Below are positions 25,891 through 35,252 of a DNA stretch of 64,000 nt, in pieces. Numbering within the stretch: the first letter of the stretch is position 1; each line of letters opens with the position of its first letter. Origin of the DNA: UBA7662 sp943369355 (GTDB lineage Bacteria; Bacteroidota; Bacteroidia; UBA7662). A program made the position numbers and the translations under genes. The notes under the pieces were generated by a model. It was not told the origin of the DNA. It did not search any database and saw nothing but the letters and a program-made list of their open reading frames with translations. The DNA lies in assembly GCA_943369355.1 (NCBI GenBank), contig CALRMX020000010.1, forward strand, positions 7,336-71,335, given 5' to 3'.

Positions 25891-27374
25891 AAACGATTAC
25901 TCTTGGATTACCACTAAGTCACGAGTCCATTGATTTGATACGTCGTGCCGAATGTAAACTTGAATTAGCACCTGATGCCCGTAAGCGGATTGAAAAGTGT
26001 AAAGCGTATCTCGACGCTAAGCTGATAAATAACGACCAGCTATTTTATGGTATCAATACCGGGTTTGGTTCTTTATGTGATATCGCGATTTCTAAAGAGG
26101 ATTTATCAACTCTTCAGCGCAATCTAGTCATGTCGCACGCCTGTGGTGTTGGCGAACAGGTGCCTGATGAAGTAGTTCGAATCATGCTTGCGTTAAAAAT
26201 TCAATCCTTAGCATATGGCCACTCTGCGGTACAGTTGGCCACGGTAAATCGATTGATTGATTTTTACAATCATGATATTTTACCTGTCGTATATCAGCTG
26301 GGATCATTAGGGGCATCGGGCGATTTGGCTCCTTTGGCTCATTTGAGTTTACCCATATTAGGATTAGGCGAATTAAAAGTAAACGGAAAAATAACGCACA
26401 GTGCAGCCGTTTTGGAAACCATGGGCTGGGTGCCAATTCGTCTTGAAGCTAAAGAAGGGTTGGCATTGTTAAATGGTACCCAGTTCATGTCGGCTTATGG
26501 ATGTTATGCCATACTTGAATTTCGGTACTTATTGCGTCAAGCTAATTTGATTGCTGCGCTTTCAATGGAGGCCTTTGACTGTAAAATTGAGCCCTTCCAC
26601 CATGCGATTCATGCTGTGCGACCTCATCCTGGCCAACAAGCTGTAGCTGCAGAGATACGTGCAATTTTAGCCGGAAGCCCAGGGCTGACTAGAGAGAAGA
26701 AGGCCGTTCAGGACCCATATTCTTTCAGATGTATTCCACAAGTTCATGGCGCCAGTTTGGACGCCTTAAATTATGTGGCGGGGGTTTTTTTGACAGAAAT
26801 AAATGCAGTTAGCGATAATCCGAATGTTTTCCCTGACGAAGATATAATCTTGTCGGGAGGTAATTTTCATGGGCAGCCTTTAGCTTTGGCACTTGATTTT
26901 TTAGGATTAGCTGCAGCCGAAATCGGTTCCATTAGTGAACGTCGGACCTTTCAACTGATATCGGGCAACAGAGGACTTCCTTCTTTCCTTGTTGCACACT
27001 CAGGATTAAATTCAGGCATGATGATTCCGCAGTATACCGCTGCTTCCATTGTAAGTCAGAACAAACAACTCGCAAATCCAGCGTCTACCGATTCCATTGT
27101 ATCGTCGAATGGCCAAGAAGATCATGTAAGTATGGGAGCAAATGCTGCTACCAAACTATACAGAATCATTGAGAATTTGAGGTCGATACTGGCTATTGAA
27201 TTGATGAATGCGAGTCAGGCTTTCGAGCTAAGAGAAAACTGGAGAACATCTGATACCTTAGCTGAATTTGTCAAGAATTATCGCAAGATTGTTCCTTTTC
27301 TTGATGAAGATAGATACTTGCATCAAGATATTGCCGCTACTATAGCATTCTTGAAGAAATCAGCTGTTAACTAA
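25887..27374 (+). CDS. hutH: Histidine ammonia-lyase
   Basis: A 495-residue enzyme deaminating L-histidine to urocanate. The MIO cofactor forms from Ala143-Ser144-Gly145 (GSLGASGDLAPL), and the catalytic tyrosine lies in YGINTGFG near residue 54. Specificity for histidine rather than tyrosine is indicated by Ser83-His84 (VMSHACGVGE, where tyrosine lyases have His-Leu) and by the HAL-type Gln-Glu in GQEDHVSMG. No hutU, hutI or formiminotransferase is adjacent, so the rest of the pathway must be elsewhere if present. It overlaps hisS by four bases upstream and convergent lgt by four bases downstream. Confidence 0.96.
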   Translation: MKTITLGLPLSHESIDLIRRAECKLELAPDARKRIEKCKAYLDAKLINNDQLFYGINTGFGSLCDIAISKEDLSTLQRNLVMSHACGVGEQVPDEVVRIMLALKIQSLAYGHSAVQLATVNRLIDFYNHDILPVVYQLGSLGASGDLAPLAHLSLPILGLGELKVNGKITHSAAVLETMGWVPIRLEAKEGLALLNGTQFMSAYGCYAILEFRYLLRQANLIAALSMEAFDCKIEPFHHAIHAVRPHPGQQAVAAEIRAILAGSPGLTREKKAVQDPYSFRCIPQVHGASLDALNYVAGVFLTEINAVSDNPNVFPDEDIILSGGNFHGQPLALALDFLGLAAAEIGSISERRTFQLISGNRGLPSFLVAHSGLNSGMMIPQYTAASIVSQNKQLANPASTDSIVSSNGQEDHVSMGANAATKLYRIIENLRSILAIELMNASQAFELRENWRTSDTLAEFVKNYRKIVPFLDEDRYLHQDIAATIAFLKKSAVN

Positions 27375-28159
27375 CTGGTCTTACGCATTTTGCTCGAATA
27401 GATTAACCAAAGACCTATAACGACTAATGGCAAACTTAGCCATTGTCCCATATTTAAGGCCATCTCTTTTTCAAAGTCAACCTGCACATCTTTGATGAAT
27501 TCGATGAAAAAACGGAAACCAAACACGAGCGTTAAGAAGTAACCGAACAATCGACCACTGTACTTGCCAGCATCCGCCTTCCAATAGGCTCTGTAAAGAA
27601 TCACAAAGATGATGAGGTAGGCCAGTGCTTCATATATCTGCGAAGGATGGCGCGGTATATTGTCGCCCAATCGTTCAAATACGAATGCCCAAGGCAGATC
27701 GGTAGGGGAGCCGACGATTTCGGAGTTCATCAGGTTCCCCAGTCGGATACATGCGCCTGCAAGTGCCACCACGATAACCACCCGGTCGGTTACCCAGAAA
27801 AAGCCAGTACCCGGGTGTTTTTTCGCAAAAAGCCAGTGAGACAATAAAATGCCAATGACTGCACCATGACTTGCTAACCCACCTTCCCAGATTTTAAACA
27901 TTTCAATGGGATGGCTGAGGTAATATTCAGGCTCATAAAAAAGACAATGACCTAAACGTGCGCCAAGTATAGTTCCAGCTCCAACATACAAGGCAAGATT
28001 GTCGAGCCACTTTATATCCTTGTTTTCTGCTTTAAATACTTTTTCGAGTATGTAATATCCGAATACAAAACCCGACATAAAGAGAAGACCATACCACCGT
28101 ACTGGTAAAATGTCGGGTAAAACTTCTGGATGTACGTTCCAATGGATATAATTCAGCAT
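27371..28159 (-). CDS. lgt: Prolipoprotein diacylglyceryl transferase
   Basis: A 262-residue inner-membrane enzyme with about seven membrane segments that adds diacylglycerol to the lipobox cysteine of prolipoproteins. Signature segments are the N-terminal 'PVRWYGLLFMSGF', GGLASHGAVIG, the essential 'RLGNLMNSEIVGSPTD' region, and HPSQIYEAL. Length is normal. It modifies the lipoproteins encoded in this window (lipobox-bearing genes at 4.7, 7.3, 21.1, 33.9, 36.3 and 53.4 kb). Its stop overlaps convergent hutH by four bases. Confidence 0.96.
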   Translation of the reverse strand: MLNYIHWNVHPEVLPDILPVRWYGLLFMSGFVFGYYILEKVFKAENKDIKWLDNLALYVGAGTILGARLGHCLFYEPEYYLSHPIEMFKIWEGGLASHGAVIGILLSHWLFAKKHPGTGFFWVTDRVVIVVALAGACIRLGNLMNSEIVGSPTDLPWAFVFERLGDNIPRHPSQIYEALAYLIIFVILYRAYWKADAGKYSGRLFGYFLTLVFGFRFFIEFIKDVQVDFEKEMALNMGQWLSLPLVVIGLWLIYSSKMRKTS

Positions 28160-28329
28160 ACCTAAGTGTTTCGCGAATTTAGTTATCGTGTTGCAATGGA
28201 ATAGCGTTAATTTTCAATAATACCTTTTGAACATGAATTGTCTGGTAAAACAAGCTACCCTTGTGAGGGTATTTTAGCCATTTATTCTTAAAGGAATTGT
28301 AATTGCATGTGTTTGTGTTGTTCGGTAAC

Positions 28330-28337
28330 TAACTTTG
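28330..28337 (+). promoter_or_regulatory. -7 promoter box of the T9SS cargo gene
   Basis: TAACTTTG, an exact TAnnTTTG match 20 bases before the ATG at 28358. A small hairpin (TACCCT-TGTG-AGGGTA, 28256-28271) lies upstream in the same divergent intergenic region. Confidence 0.5.
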
Positions 28338-28357
28338 GACTATAAAAATCAAAACGC

Positions 28358-29881
28358 ATGAAAAAGATATTTTTACTTTCTCTGATGCTTTTCACTGCAT
28401 TTGTTGGGCTCGCAAAATCAAAATCGCCCTTTTCAAAAGTCATCAGTCATCCTCAAATCCAAACGTTACAGAAACATTTTAGGAATACAGTTGTACCCGG
28501 AAACGCTCGCATTTCATCTTTATCGTACCCCGATTCGGTGCAGATAAATAGCTGGAATGGTGCAAGTTGGGAGCTTGATGCTGTACTTCGAATGAATTAC
28601 AACGGAGGTAGAATTAGTTCGGCTACTCTTTATCAAATAGTTGGTTCCGTTTCCATTCCCGTTGGCGGTTACGCTTTCGTTTACAATACTGCGGGTAAAG
28701 TGCTGAGCATTCAGCTTACTGTTGCGCTACCAGGGCAGAATCCTGTTGTAATTAACAGATTTGAACAAAATTTTGATGCCTTTGGAAATCAGACTTCTCT
28801 AAAAATATTTGAAGCGGATCAAAACGGCAATCTAGAACTTACCGAGGGTGATTCAGTAGCATTTACTTACTCAGGTAGCCAAGTAACTCAGGCTACAAAT
28901 TATTTTTGGGACCAAAGTTCGACTCCATCTAGTTGGACTCCCGAAACAAGGTTTTCGAATCTAACTTTTAATGCTTCTGGCGAACCTACTGCGGTTACAG
29001 TAGCCTATTGGGATCCCGCTACGAATGGATTTGATCCGAGTGATGAAAAGTACACCAATGTTCAATGGAGATTTGGCTTCCCTGGAATTTCACTAGCATT
29101 TGGCCAAATTGGAGACATCAGCGCGGTTTTATTTAATGAGACTGCTATTCCCAGCGATGATCTTAGACTAACACCTACGGATTATACACTTGAGGAAAAG
29201 CTAAATGGCGTGTATGTGAACAGCGAAAAGGCAAGTTCTACACCTGCAAGCGGCCCAGTTACACGTACACTTTATCAGAGTTGGTCGGGTTCAGCTTGGG
29301 AAGACGATTATCGTTATCAATACACCTATTCAGGTAACTTTGTTAATGTGTCGCTTGAAGAATTTTGGACCGGTACGATATGGGAACCAAACTACAGATA
29401 TACGACTACGTTCAATGCTCAAAATCACTTGACTGAGGAAAAAAATGAGTCATATATTAATTCAAGTTGGTCATTAGTTGTTGCTTATCGGAATACCTAT
29501 AACTACAGCACAGATAATAGAATTTTTCGTTGGGTTACAGAAGAATGGGATCAGTGGAACAACGCTTATGTAAATTATGAGAAGCGCGATTACTTTTATG
29601 GCAGCTTTCCACAGTCTGTAGCTATTGGAAAATTGAATGGGTTTAGCACTTACCCCAATCCAGTTAATGATCTATTATTTGTTGAATTTGAAGCAAAACC
29701 GAATAATACTTATCAATTAAGTTTGTTCTCGGTAGATGGGCAGTTGATGCACCATCAAACAATCAGTGGTGTAACAGGAAAACAAAAAATAGACGTCAGT
29801 ACCGACCAATTGGCATCAGGAGTATATTTCGTAAGAGTGGAAGGTCAAAGCGGAGTTTCCATAGCCAAGATTGTAAAGTAA
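28358..29881 (+). CDS. T9SS type A-sorted secreted protein, unknown function
   Basis: A 507-residue secreted protein. It has a Sec signal (MKKIFLLSLMLFTAFVGLAKS) and a type A T9SS sorting domain over the last ~75 residues ('YPNPVNDLLFVEFEAKP' to 'LASGVYFVRVEGQSGVSIAKIVK'-type end). Between them are repeating Trp/Tyr-rich strands of the form W-x3-W-x-D or E-x-Y-R ('SWSGSAWEDDYRYQYTYSG', 'FWTGTIWEPNYRYTTTF') about 45 residues apart, suggesting a beta-solenoid or beta-sheet ribbon. No catalytic motif was recognised. It is exported through PorQ-containing machinery and either attached to the surface or released. A bidirectional terminator follows. Confidence 0.85.
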   Translation: MKKIFLLSLMLFTAFVGLAKSKSPFSKVISHPQIQTLQKHFRNTVVPGNARISSLSYPDSVQINSWNGASWELDAVLRMNYNGGRISSATLYQIVGSVSIPVGGYAFVYNTAGKVLSIQLTVALPGQNPVVINRFEQNFDAFGNQTSLKIFEADQNGNLELTEGDSVAFTYSGSQVTQATNYFWDQSSTPSSWTPETRFSNLTFNASGEPTAVTVAYWDPATNGFDPSDEKYTNVQWRFGFPGISLAFGQIGDISAVLFNETAIPSDDLRLTPTDYTLEEKLNGVYVNSEKASSTPASGPVTRTLYQSWSGSAWEDDYRYQYTYSGNFVNVSLEEFWTGTIWEPNYRYTTTFNAQNHLTEEKNESYINSSWSLVVAYRNTYNYSTDNRIFRWVTEEWDQWNNAYVNYEKRDYFYGSFPQSVAIGKLNGFSTYPNPVNDLLFVEFEAKPNNTYQLSLFSVDGQLMHHQTISGVTGKQKIDVSTDQLASGVYFVRVEGQSGVSIAKIVK

Positions 29882-29896
29882 ATCGTCGTAAACGAC

Positions 29897-29932
29897 AAAA
29901 GCCCTGTTCTATTCTGAACAGGGCTTTTTTTT
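29897..29932. terminator. Bidirectional terminator, T9SS cargo gene / MFS gene
   Basis: Arms AAAAGCCCTGTTC (29897-29909) and GAACAGGGCTTTT (29916-29928) with a 6-base loop and T-rich sequence on both strands, between convergent genes. Confidence 0.9.
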
Positions 29933-29941
29933 ACTTAAACT

Positions 29942-31270
29942 TTAAGCTTTTACGTGGTCGTCTTTGTCTTCAACAAAAATCACGGAAACCGCAGCGATGA
30001 GCATAAATACACCAGCCATTATCAAGGCATAAATAGCTTGGTTACCATATATATGCTTAACTATTGGCCCTCCGATTACGCCATTGATGATTTGTGGAAG
30101 GGTAATGAAGAAGTTAAATACGCCCATGTAAATGCCCATTTTGTGTACCGGTATTGATCCTGCTAGGATGGCATAGGGCATGGCTAAAATAGACGCCCAT
30201 GCGATTCCAATGCCGATCATGGGTAAAATGAGTAGGTTAGGATCCTTTACAAAGTAAATGGCAATGAGACCCAATCCACCAGCAGCTAACGAAATTGAAT
30301 GGGTCATTTTACGTCCTATCTTTAAGGCAATAGCTGGTAGTAAAAGAGCATAAATAGCCGAAACGCCATTGTATACACCGAAAATGATACCGACCCAATT
30401 TCCTGCATTTTGGTAGGTTTCAGAACTGGTGTCACCAATATTTAGTCCGTAAACGTGGGTTGCTATAGCAGGAGTGGTAAATACCCACATGCTAAAAAGG
30501 GCAAACCAGGAAAAGAATTGTACAATGCCAAGCTGTTTCATGGTTTTTGGCATTTTGGCAAAATCACTAATGATTTGTTTAATGCCCGACAACCTCTCTT
30601 TTTCTTGTTCCTTTTTGTATTCCTCTGGTGGGAATTCTTTGGTAGATACAACCGTCCAAAGAATGGTCATTAAAAAAACAACTGCACCAGCGTAAAAGGA
30701 GAAGGTGACGTTGTCGGGTACTTGACCCGGGGCCGCTGTTTTACTAATATTCAGCCACTCGGCAAATACATATGGCAGCCAAGAGCCAATCACGGCTCCA
30801 ATTCCAATTAAAAAGGTCTGAATGCTAAATCCTAATGTTCTTTGCTCGGAAGGTAACAAATCGGCTACTAGAGCCCTAAATGGTTCCATGGCAATATTGA
30901 ACGAAGTATCCATGATCATCAGAATGCCTGCTCCAACGTATAAAGGAGGTAAAATGGCAACGAGCGCACTCGCATTGGGCATAAAGATCAATGCTGTAGA
31001 AGCCAACAAAGCACCCGCCAGGAAAAACGGCCTCCTACGACCCAAGGCTGTCCAGGTTTTGTCGCTGTAATAACCTATGATTGGCTGGACGATCATTCCC
31101 GTCAACGGGGCAGCGAGCCAAAACCAACTCAAGTGTTCCACGTCAGCACCGAAGGTTTGCAGAATTCGTGAAGCATTGCCGTTTTGCAACGCAAAACCGA
31201 ATTGAATGCCCAGAAATCCGAAACTCATATTCCAGATTTGCCAGAAAGATAATTTGGGTTTTTTTGTCAT
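29942..31270 (-). CDS. SLC45-type MFS sugar transporter (probable maltose/glucoside importer)
   Basis: A 442-residue, about 12-helix inner-membrane transporter. The N terminus 'SFWQIWNMSFGFLGIQFGF' and the loop 'GYYSDKTWTALGRRRPFF' are typical of the SLC45/sucrose-H+ symporter branch, which in flavobacteria commonly sits in maltodextrin loci. It lies 103 bases downstream of the GH31 alpha-glucosidase and two genes from a GH13 amylase, all on the minus strand. The likely job is proton-coupled import of maltose or short alpha-glucans released in the periplasm. Substrate inferred from context. Confidence 0.88.
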   Translation of the reverse strand: MTKKPKLSFWQIWNMSFGFLGIQFGFALQNGNASRILQTFGADVEHLSWFWLAAPLTGMIVQPIIGYYSDKTWTALGRRRPFFLAGALLASTALIFMPNASALVAILPPLYVGAGILMIMDTSFNIAMEPFRALVADLLPSEQRTLGFSIQTFLIGIGAVIGSWLPYVFAEWLNISKTAAPGQVPDNVTFSFYAGAVVFLMTILWTVVSTKEFPPEEYKKEQEKERLSGIKQIISDFAKMPKTMKQLGIVQFFSWFALFSMWVFTTPAIATHVYGLNIGDTSSETYQNAGNWVGIIFGVYNGVSAIYALLLPAIALKIGRKMTHSISLAAGGLGLIAIYFVKDPNLLILPMIGIGIAWASILAMPYAILAGSIPVHKMGIYMGVFNFFITLPQIINGVIGGPIVKHIYGNQAIYALIMAGVFMLIAAVSVIFVEDKDDHVKA

Positions 31271-31373
31271 AATTATTGGCTGTTAGAGCAAATTAAACTG
31301 GCGTTATGAAATGACCAAAAGATTTGACTCGACCGTTCTAGATTAGATATTGAGTTGAAATATAGTTAGTTTC

Positions 31374-33791
31374 TTAGTAGCGCAGGGTTATTTCGTTGTC
31401 TGACCAATCAAATTCTGCTGAAAGTAAATTGGGTTGTTCGAATGGAAAACTAGACGACACAAAGAAGGGGTCGAAGTTGGAAATGGGTTCGATAAACCGG
31501 TGCTTGTCTCTTTTAATTGTCAATGCGGCATCGTTCGAATGTACCACAGCCGATTCTGTTCCATGAACATACACACGAATACGAGTCCATGAAGAAAGAT
31601 GACTACCTTCTTTTCTTGCAAGTACAATCGTCCTGGTATCGGCGAAATGTGACAAGGTTCTTTTTAGGAATGCCCCATTTTCATAATCAAAACTTTTACC
31701 GTCGTCGTCGTAAAGCAAGTAATGGTGTTCGCCGTTACCCGCATACACATGTAAGCATAGTACATTCGACTGATCGTTTACATGATAACCAGCCTCTGCC
31801 AATGCAGGAAAAATAGCGCCAGCTTTAACAAAAACAGGTATTACTTCTGCTGGTGTTTCGATGAGCAAGGTATTGGATCCGGCGTGGAATTTATCGTTGA
31901 ATAATTCATACCAATCGCCGCTGGGCAAGTAAACTTTCTGAATGGGTTGCCAAGAGTTTATGGCTGCAACGAGTATGGAGGGGCCAAACATGAATTGATT
32001 CGACCAATTTCTGTGATAAACCTCTTCATCGTAGGTGTAGTCAATGGCTAAACTTCGAACGATTGGTATTCCACTTTGAGCAGCTTCATAAAATGAGCTA
32101 TATAAGTAGGGCATCAATCTATATCTCAACCGTATGAAGTTCCTGCTTATTTCTTCGGCTTCTTCTCCATACGACCATGGCTCAGAATCGCGGCTATTAA
32201 TCATGGTATGGCCTCGATAAAAGGGCGTAAAGGCACAAACTTGCATCCAACGGGTATATAAGCGGGGCGATGCTTCACCCACAAAGCCACCTACATCCAT
32301 TCCTGTAAATGGTATCCCCGCCAGCCCCATGCTCGCCAACAGCCGTATGCCCATGAGCATATGCTCATCGCTTGCACTATTATCCCCCGTCCAAACAGCT
32401 GCATACCGTTGTATTCCACTAAAACCTGCTCGAGTAAGAATAAATGGTCGTTTATTTGCCATAAGGTTTTTCGCGCCTTCATAGCTCGAGCGCGCCATCT
32501 GAAAGCCATATACATTGTGCGCTTTTCGATGTGTTGCACCATATCCTTCGAATTCAAATTCAATAAGGTCTGGTATTTTTTTGCCCCAAGTAACGGGCTC
32601 ATTCATGTCGTTCCAAAACCCTTCTATTCCTAAACGAACATTCTCTTCGAACTGTGCTCCCCACCACTTTCGGGTAAGTGGATTGGTGAAGTCGGGAAAT
32701 AAGCAAGTGCCTGGCCAAACGTCGCCGGTATAAGGAGTTCCATCGGGATAGGCCACATAAAGACCTTGTGCTATTAGTTCATCGTAGGCTTGATATCCCT
32801 TTTCTTCTTTAATACCTGGATCAAGGATAATGACCACTTGGAAGCCCATCGCCTTGAGTTCTTGGATGAATGCCGCAGGGTTTGGAAACTCTTTGTTGTT
32901 CCAAGTAAATACCTTGTATTGATCCATGTAGTGGATGTCGAGGTAAATCACATCACAGGGGATGTTTTTTTCTCGAAAAGTCCGAGCCACATTAAGTACT
33001 TCCTTGTCAGGATAGTAACTATAACGACACTGCTGATAACCCAAACTCCATTTAGGAGGAATGGGCATTTTACCCGTCAACCAACTATAGTCTGAAATAA
33101 TTTGACTTACCGATTCGCCAGCGAACATATAATAGTCAAGTTCGCCATCGGGTACTTGAAAGTAGGAGAAACGGTTATTTGAAGCGCCGAAATTAAAGAC
33201 ACTCTTGTAGCTATTGTCAAGAAAAATGCCGTAGGTTTTACCTCCGGTAATCCCCATATAAAAGGGCGTACTGAGGTAAAGCGGGTCTTCTTCTTCACCA
33301 TATGCAAATGCATCGGTATTCCAGTGTTCGTACCATTTACCTCTTCGATTTAGGTAGCCAGTTTTTTCGCCGAGTCCGATGAATTTTTCGTCGCTACGTA
33401 GCTGTTTGTAACAACTTATTTCGTGCCCTACGAACGAAATACCAAATGCAGGATCATCTTCTACAAGAGGTTTGCCGTCGGGAGAATGCAGTTTAAATCT
33501 AAGTGGGAATTTTTCAATGATAAGCGTTAAATCACGGGTAATCAATCGCCAGCTGGTATCGCTGTCTTCCCAAGTGTAATCAGTGGGTTCAGCTAAAGCA
33601 GTTACTGCGTAACTATGGTTCTCGAAGTTTCGATTTAGCCCTATTGTGCGTATCCTTACAACACGGCTGTTCATTAGCTGTACTTGAATTTTTGCAATTG
33701 CGCATTGAATTATCCAGCTATTTTCATCTTGAGAAATGCTTTCGAAATTCCCGAGAGCTACATTGAAATGATCTTGACTCTTTTTAGACAT
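31374..33791 (-). CDS. Glycoside hydrolase family 31 alpha-glucosidase
   Basis: About 805 residues (811 if the ATG at 33809 is used). GH31 enzymes remove terminal alpha-glucose. The nucleophile is the Asp in GFWNDMNEP, and the acid/base region is 'WTGDNSASDEHMLM'. The N-terminal beta-sandwich, the (beta/alpha)8 barrel with 'YQQCRYSYYPDKEV', and C-terminal beta domains are in order. There is no obvious signal peptide, so it may act in the cytoplasm on imported maltodextrin. The ATG at 33791 is preferred because a hairpin terminator plus T-run ends immediately before the ATG at 33809. Confidence 0.93.
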   Translation of the reverse strand: MSKKSQDHFNVALGNFESISQDENSWIIQCAIAKIQVQLMNSRVVRIRTIGLNRNFENHSYAVTALAEPTDYTWEDSDTSWRLITRDLTLIIEKFPLRFKLHSPDGKPLVEDDPAFGISFVGHEISCYKQLRSDEKFIGLGEKTGYLNRRGKWYEHWNTDAFAYGEEEDPLYLSTPFYMGITGGKTYGIFLDNSYKSVFNFGASNNRFSYFQVPDGELDYYMFAGESVSQIISDYSWLTGKMPIPPKWSLGYQQCRYSYYPDKEVLNVARTFREKNIPCDVIYLDIHYMDQYKVFTWNNKEFPNPAAFIQELKAMGFQVVIILDPGIKEEKGYQAYDELIAQGLYVAYPDGTPYTGDVWPGTCLFPDFTNPLTRKWWGAQFEENVRLGIEGFWNDMNEPVTWGKKIPDLIEFEFEGYGATHRKAHNVYGFQMARSSYEGAKNLMANKRPFILTRAGFSGIQRYAAVWTGDNSASDEHMLMGIRLLASMGLAGIPFTGMDVGGFVGEASPRLYTRWMQVCAFTPFYRGHTMINSRDSEPWSYGEEAEEISRNFIRLRYRLMPYLYSSFYEAAQSGIPIVRSLAIDYTYDEEVYHRNWSNQFMFGPSILVAAINSWQPIQKVYLPSGDWYELFNDKFHAGSNTLLIETPAEVIPVFVKAGAIFPALAEAGYHVNDQSNVLCLHVYAGNGEHHYLLYDDDGKSFDYENGAFLKRTLSHFADTRTIVLARKEGSHLSSWTRIRVYVHGTESAVVHSNDAALTIKRDKHRFIEPISNFDPFFVSSSFPFEQPNLLSAEFDWSDNEITLRY

Positions 33792-33809
33792 TAGTTCTGA
33801 AATGGGCAT

Positions 33810-33840
33810 AAAAAAGGGCAGAAGTAAATCAACTGCCCTC
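33810..33840 (-). terminator. Intercistronic terminator after the GH13 amylase
   Basis: On the minus strand GGGCAG, an 11-base loop and CTGCCC (33816-33838), followed by TTTTTT (33815-33810). It sits 14 bases after the amylase stop and directly touches the first possible GH31 start codon. Confidence 0.75.
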
Positions 33841-33851
33841 CGAAATAATAC

Positions 33852-35195
33852 TTACAGTGCTTTCTCTTCTTTCAATAGATAGAACTCAAAGTTCAGCAGC
33901 ATGAGCTCTGCTTCTAACAGTACACTTTTTCCGGTGTACAAATTCAGAAAACGCTTGCCTTGCATTGCCATTGGTACCTTGTAGGTGCTAACCGTATCCC
34001 TAAAGTTTACGATGCCATAAAGTCCTGCACCTTGTTGTCCACGGTGGAAGAACAATACATCTTTGGTACTGCTGCTATCAAACGTAACGTCTGCCGAGCG
34101 TAAGTCAGGCTCGCTATTCTTTAACTCCAGCGTTTTTTTATAGAAATCACGAATGTCAGCATTCGCGGTCCAGAGGATATCACTTTTTTCGAATAAATTC
34201 ATTTTGGTTGGATGTGCTACCTCTTGGCCGTTGTACAAGAGTGGAATTCCCGGCATTGCAGCACTAAAAAAGAATGCAGCTTTCGATCCCTCTTTGCTCT
34301 TAAACAAGTTCACTGGTACATCATCCCAAGATGTTTCATCGTGATTCGTTATAAATCGCATTCTAAGGGCATCTTTCGGCAAGCGCGCAGTTTCTTCACT
34401 GAGAATTCGTGGAATTAGCGTTGCAGTGTCGCCTTTGAATACCTGCTTCAAATTGTGGTATAAGTCCCAGCTGTAGGTCAGATCAAAGCCGGCAGCGTAA
34501 AGTTCTGGTTCCGCACCTTCGGCGAGCATAAGTACAGGCTTGATTTTTTTAATACGGTCAATCGAACTTTTCCACCAGTCTACTGGGACCATTTCTGCTA
34601 CATCACAGCGGTAACCATCAATATCAAATTCTTTTACCCAAAATTCCAAAACTTGCGTCATCGCTTCTTTCAAGCTGTCGTTTTCATAATTCAAATCGGC
34701 AACATCGGTCCAATCGGCTACAGGTGGCTGCAAGTTTCCTAAACTGTCTTTGGTATACCAATCGGGATGTTGTTTCGTCCATGGGTGATCCCAAGCGGTA
34801 TGATTGGCTACAAAGTCAATAATAATGTGTAGGCCATTTGCATGACAGGAATCAACCAGTTCTTTGAAATCTGCTTTCGTGCCAAACTCAGGATTTACAT
34901 CCATATAATCCTTAATGGCATAAGGCGATCCAAACGTGCCCTTTCTATTTTCTATCCCCACCGGGTGAATAGGCATTAGCCAAAGGGTATTTACGCCCAA
35001 GTCCTTCAGCTCACGCAAGCGTGGTATCATTGCTTTAAAGGTGCCTTCTGGGGTAAAATTCCGCACATATACTTCGTAAATAGACGCTTTCGCGGCAACA
35101 GGAGGGTCAATTTTCACGTTTTTCTCTTTCTTGCTGAAACAAGCCGATACAGTCAGCGCTATCGTTACGACAGCCAACCAGCGATAAATTTTCAT
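33852..35195 (-). CDS. Surface or periplasmic GH13 alpha-amylase lipoprotein
   Basis: A 447-residue alpha-amylase family enzyme that cuts alpha-1,4-glucans. The signal peptide ends in the lipobox VSAC, so it is lipid-anchored in the envelope. The four GH13 regions are visible: FVANHTAWDHP, the nucleophile Asp in DGYRCDVAEM, the general acid Glu in MLAEGAEPE, and the stabilising FITNHDETSWDD. A short C-terminal beta domain follows. It begins the maltodextrin locus and would feed products to the transporter and GH31 enzyme. No susC/susD pair or regulator is in this window. Confidence 0.95.
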   Translation of the reverse strand: MKIYRWLAVVTIALTVSACFSKKEKNVKIDPPVAAKASIYEVYVRNFTPEGTFKAMIPRLRELKDLGVNTLWLMPIHPVGIENRKGTFGSPYAIKDYMDVNPEFGTKADFKELVDSCHANGLHIIIDFVANHTAWDHPWTKQHPDWYTKDSLGNLQPPVADWTDVADLNYENDSLKEAMTQVLEFWVKEFDIDGYRCDVAEMVPVDWWKSSIDRIKKIKPVLMLAEGAEPELYAAGFDLTYSWDLYHNLKQVFKGDTATLIPRILSEETARLPKDALRMRFITNHDETSWDDVPVNLFKSKEGSKAAFFFSAAMPGIPLLYNGQEVAHPTKMNLFEKSDILWTANADIRDFYKKTLELKNSEPDLRSADVTFDSSSTKDVLFFHRGQQGAGLYGIVNFRDTVSTYKVPMAMQGKRFLNLYTGKSVLLEAELMLLNFEFYLLKEEKAL

Positions 35196-35214
35196 GAGTA
35201 GTAGTTTGTGGGAC

Positions 35215-35246
35215 TAAAAGTAAAAAACAGCATTAGAGTGACCAAA
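35215..35246 (-). promoter_or_regulatory. Promoter of the GH13 amylase gene
   Basis: Minus strand TACTTTTA (35215-35222; one mismatch from TAnnTTTG) with TTTG at 35243-35246 after a 20-base spacer. Confidence 0.5.
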
Positions 35247-35252
35247 AAAAGA

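Noticed and set aside
25887..27374. Tyrosine ammonia-lyase of a flexirubin cluster
   Set aside because: Ser83-His84 and the GQEDHVSMG motif indicate histidine specificity, and no pigment genes are nearby.
28358..29881. RHS/YD-repeat toxin
   Set aside because: The W/Y repeats are ~45 residues apart and lack YDxxGR motifs; a T9SS sorting domain, not a toxin domain, ends the protein.
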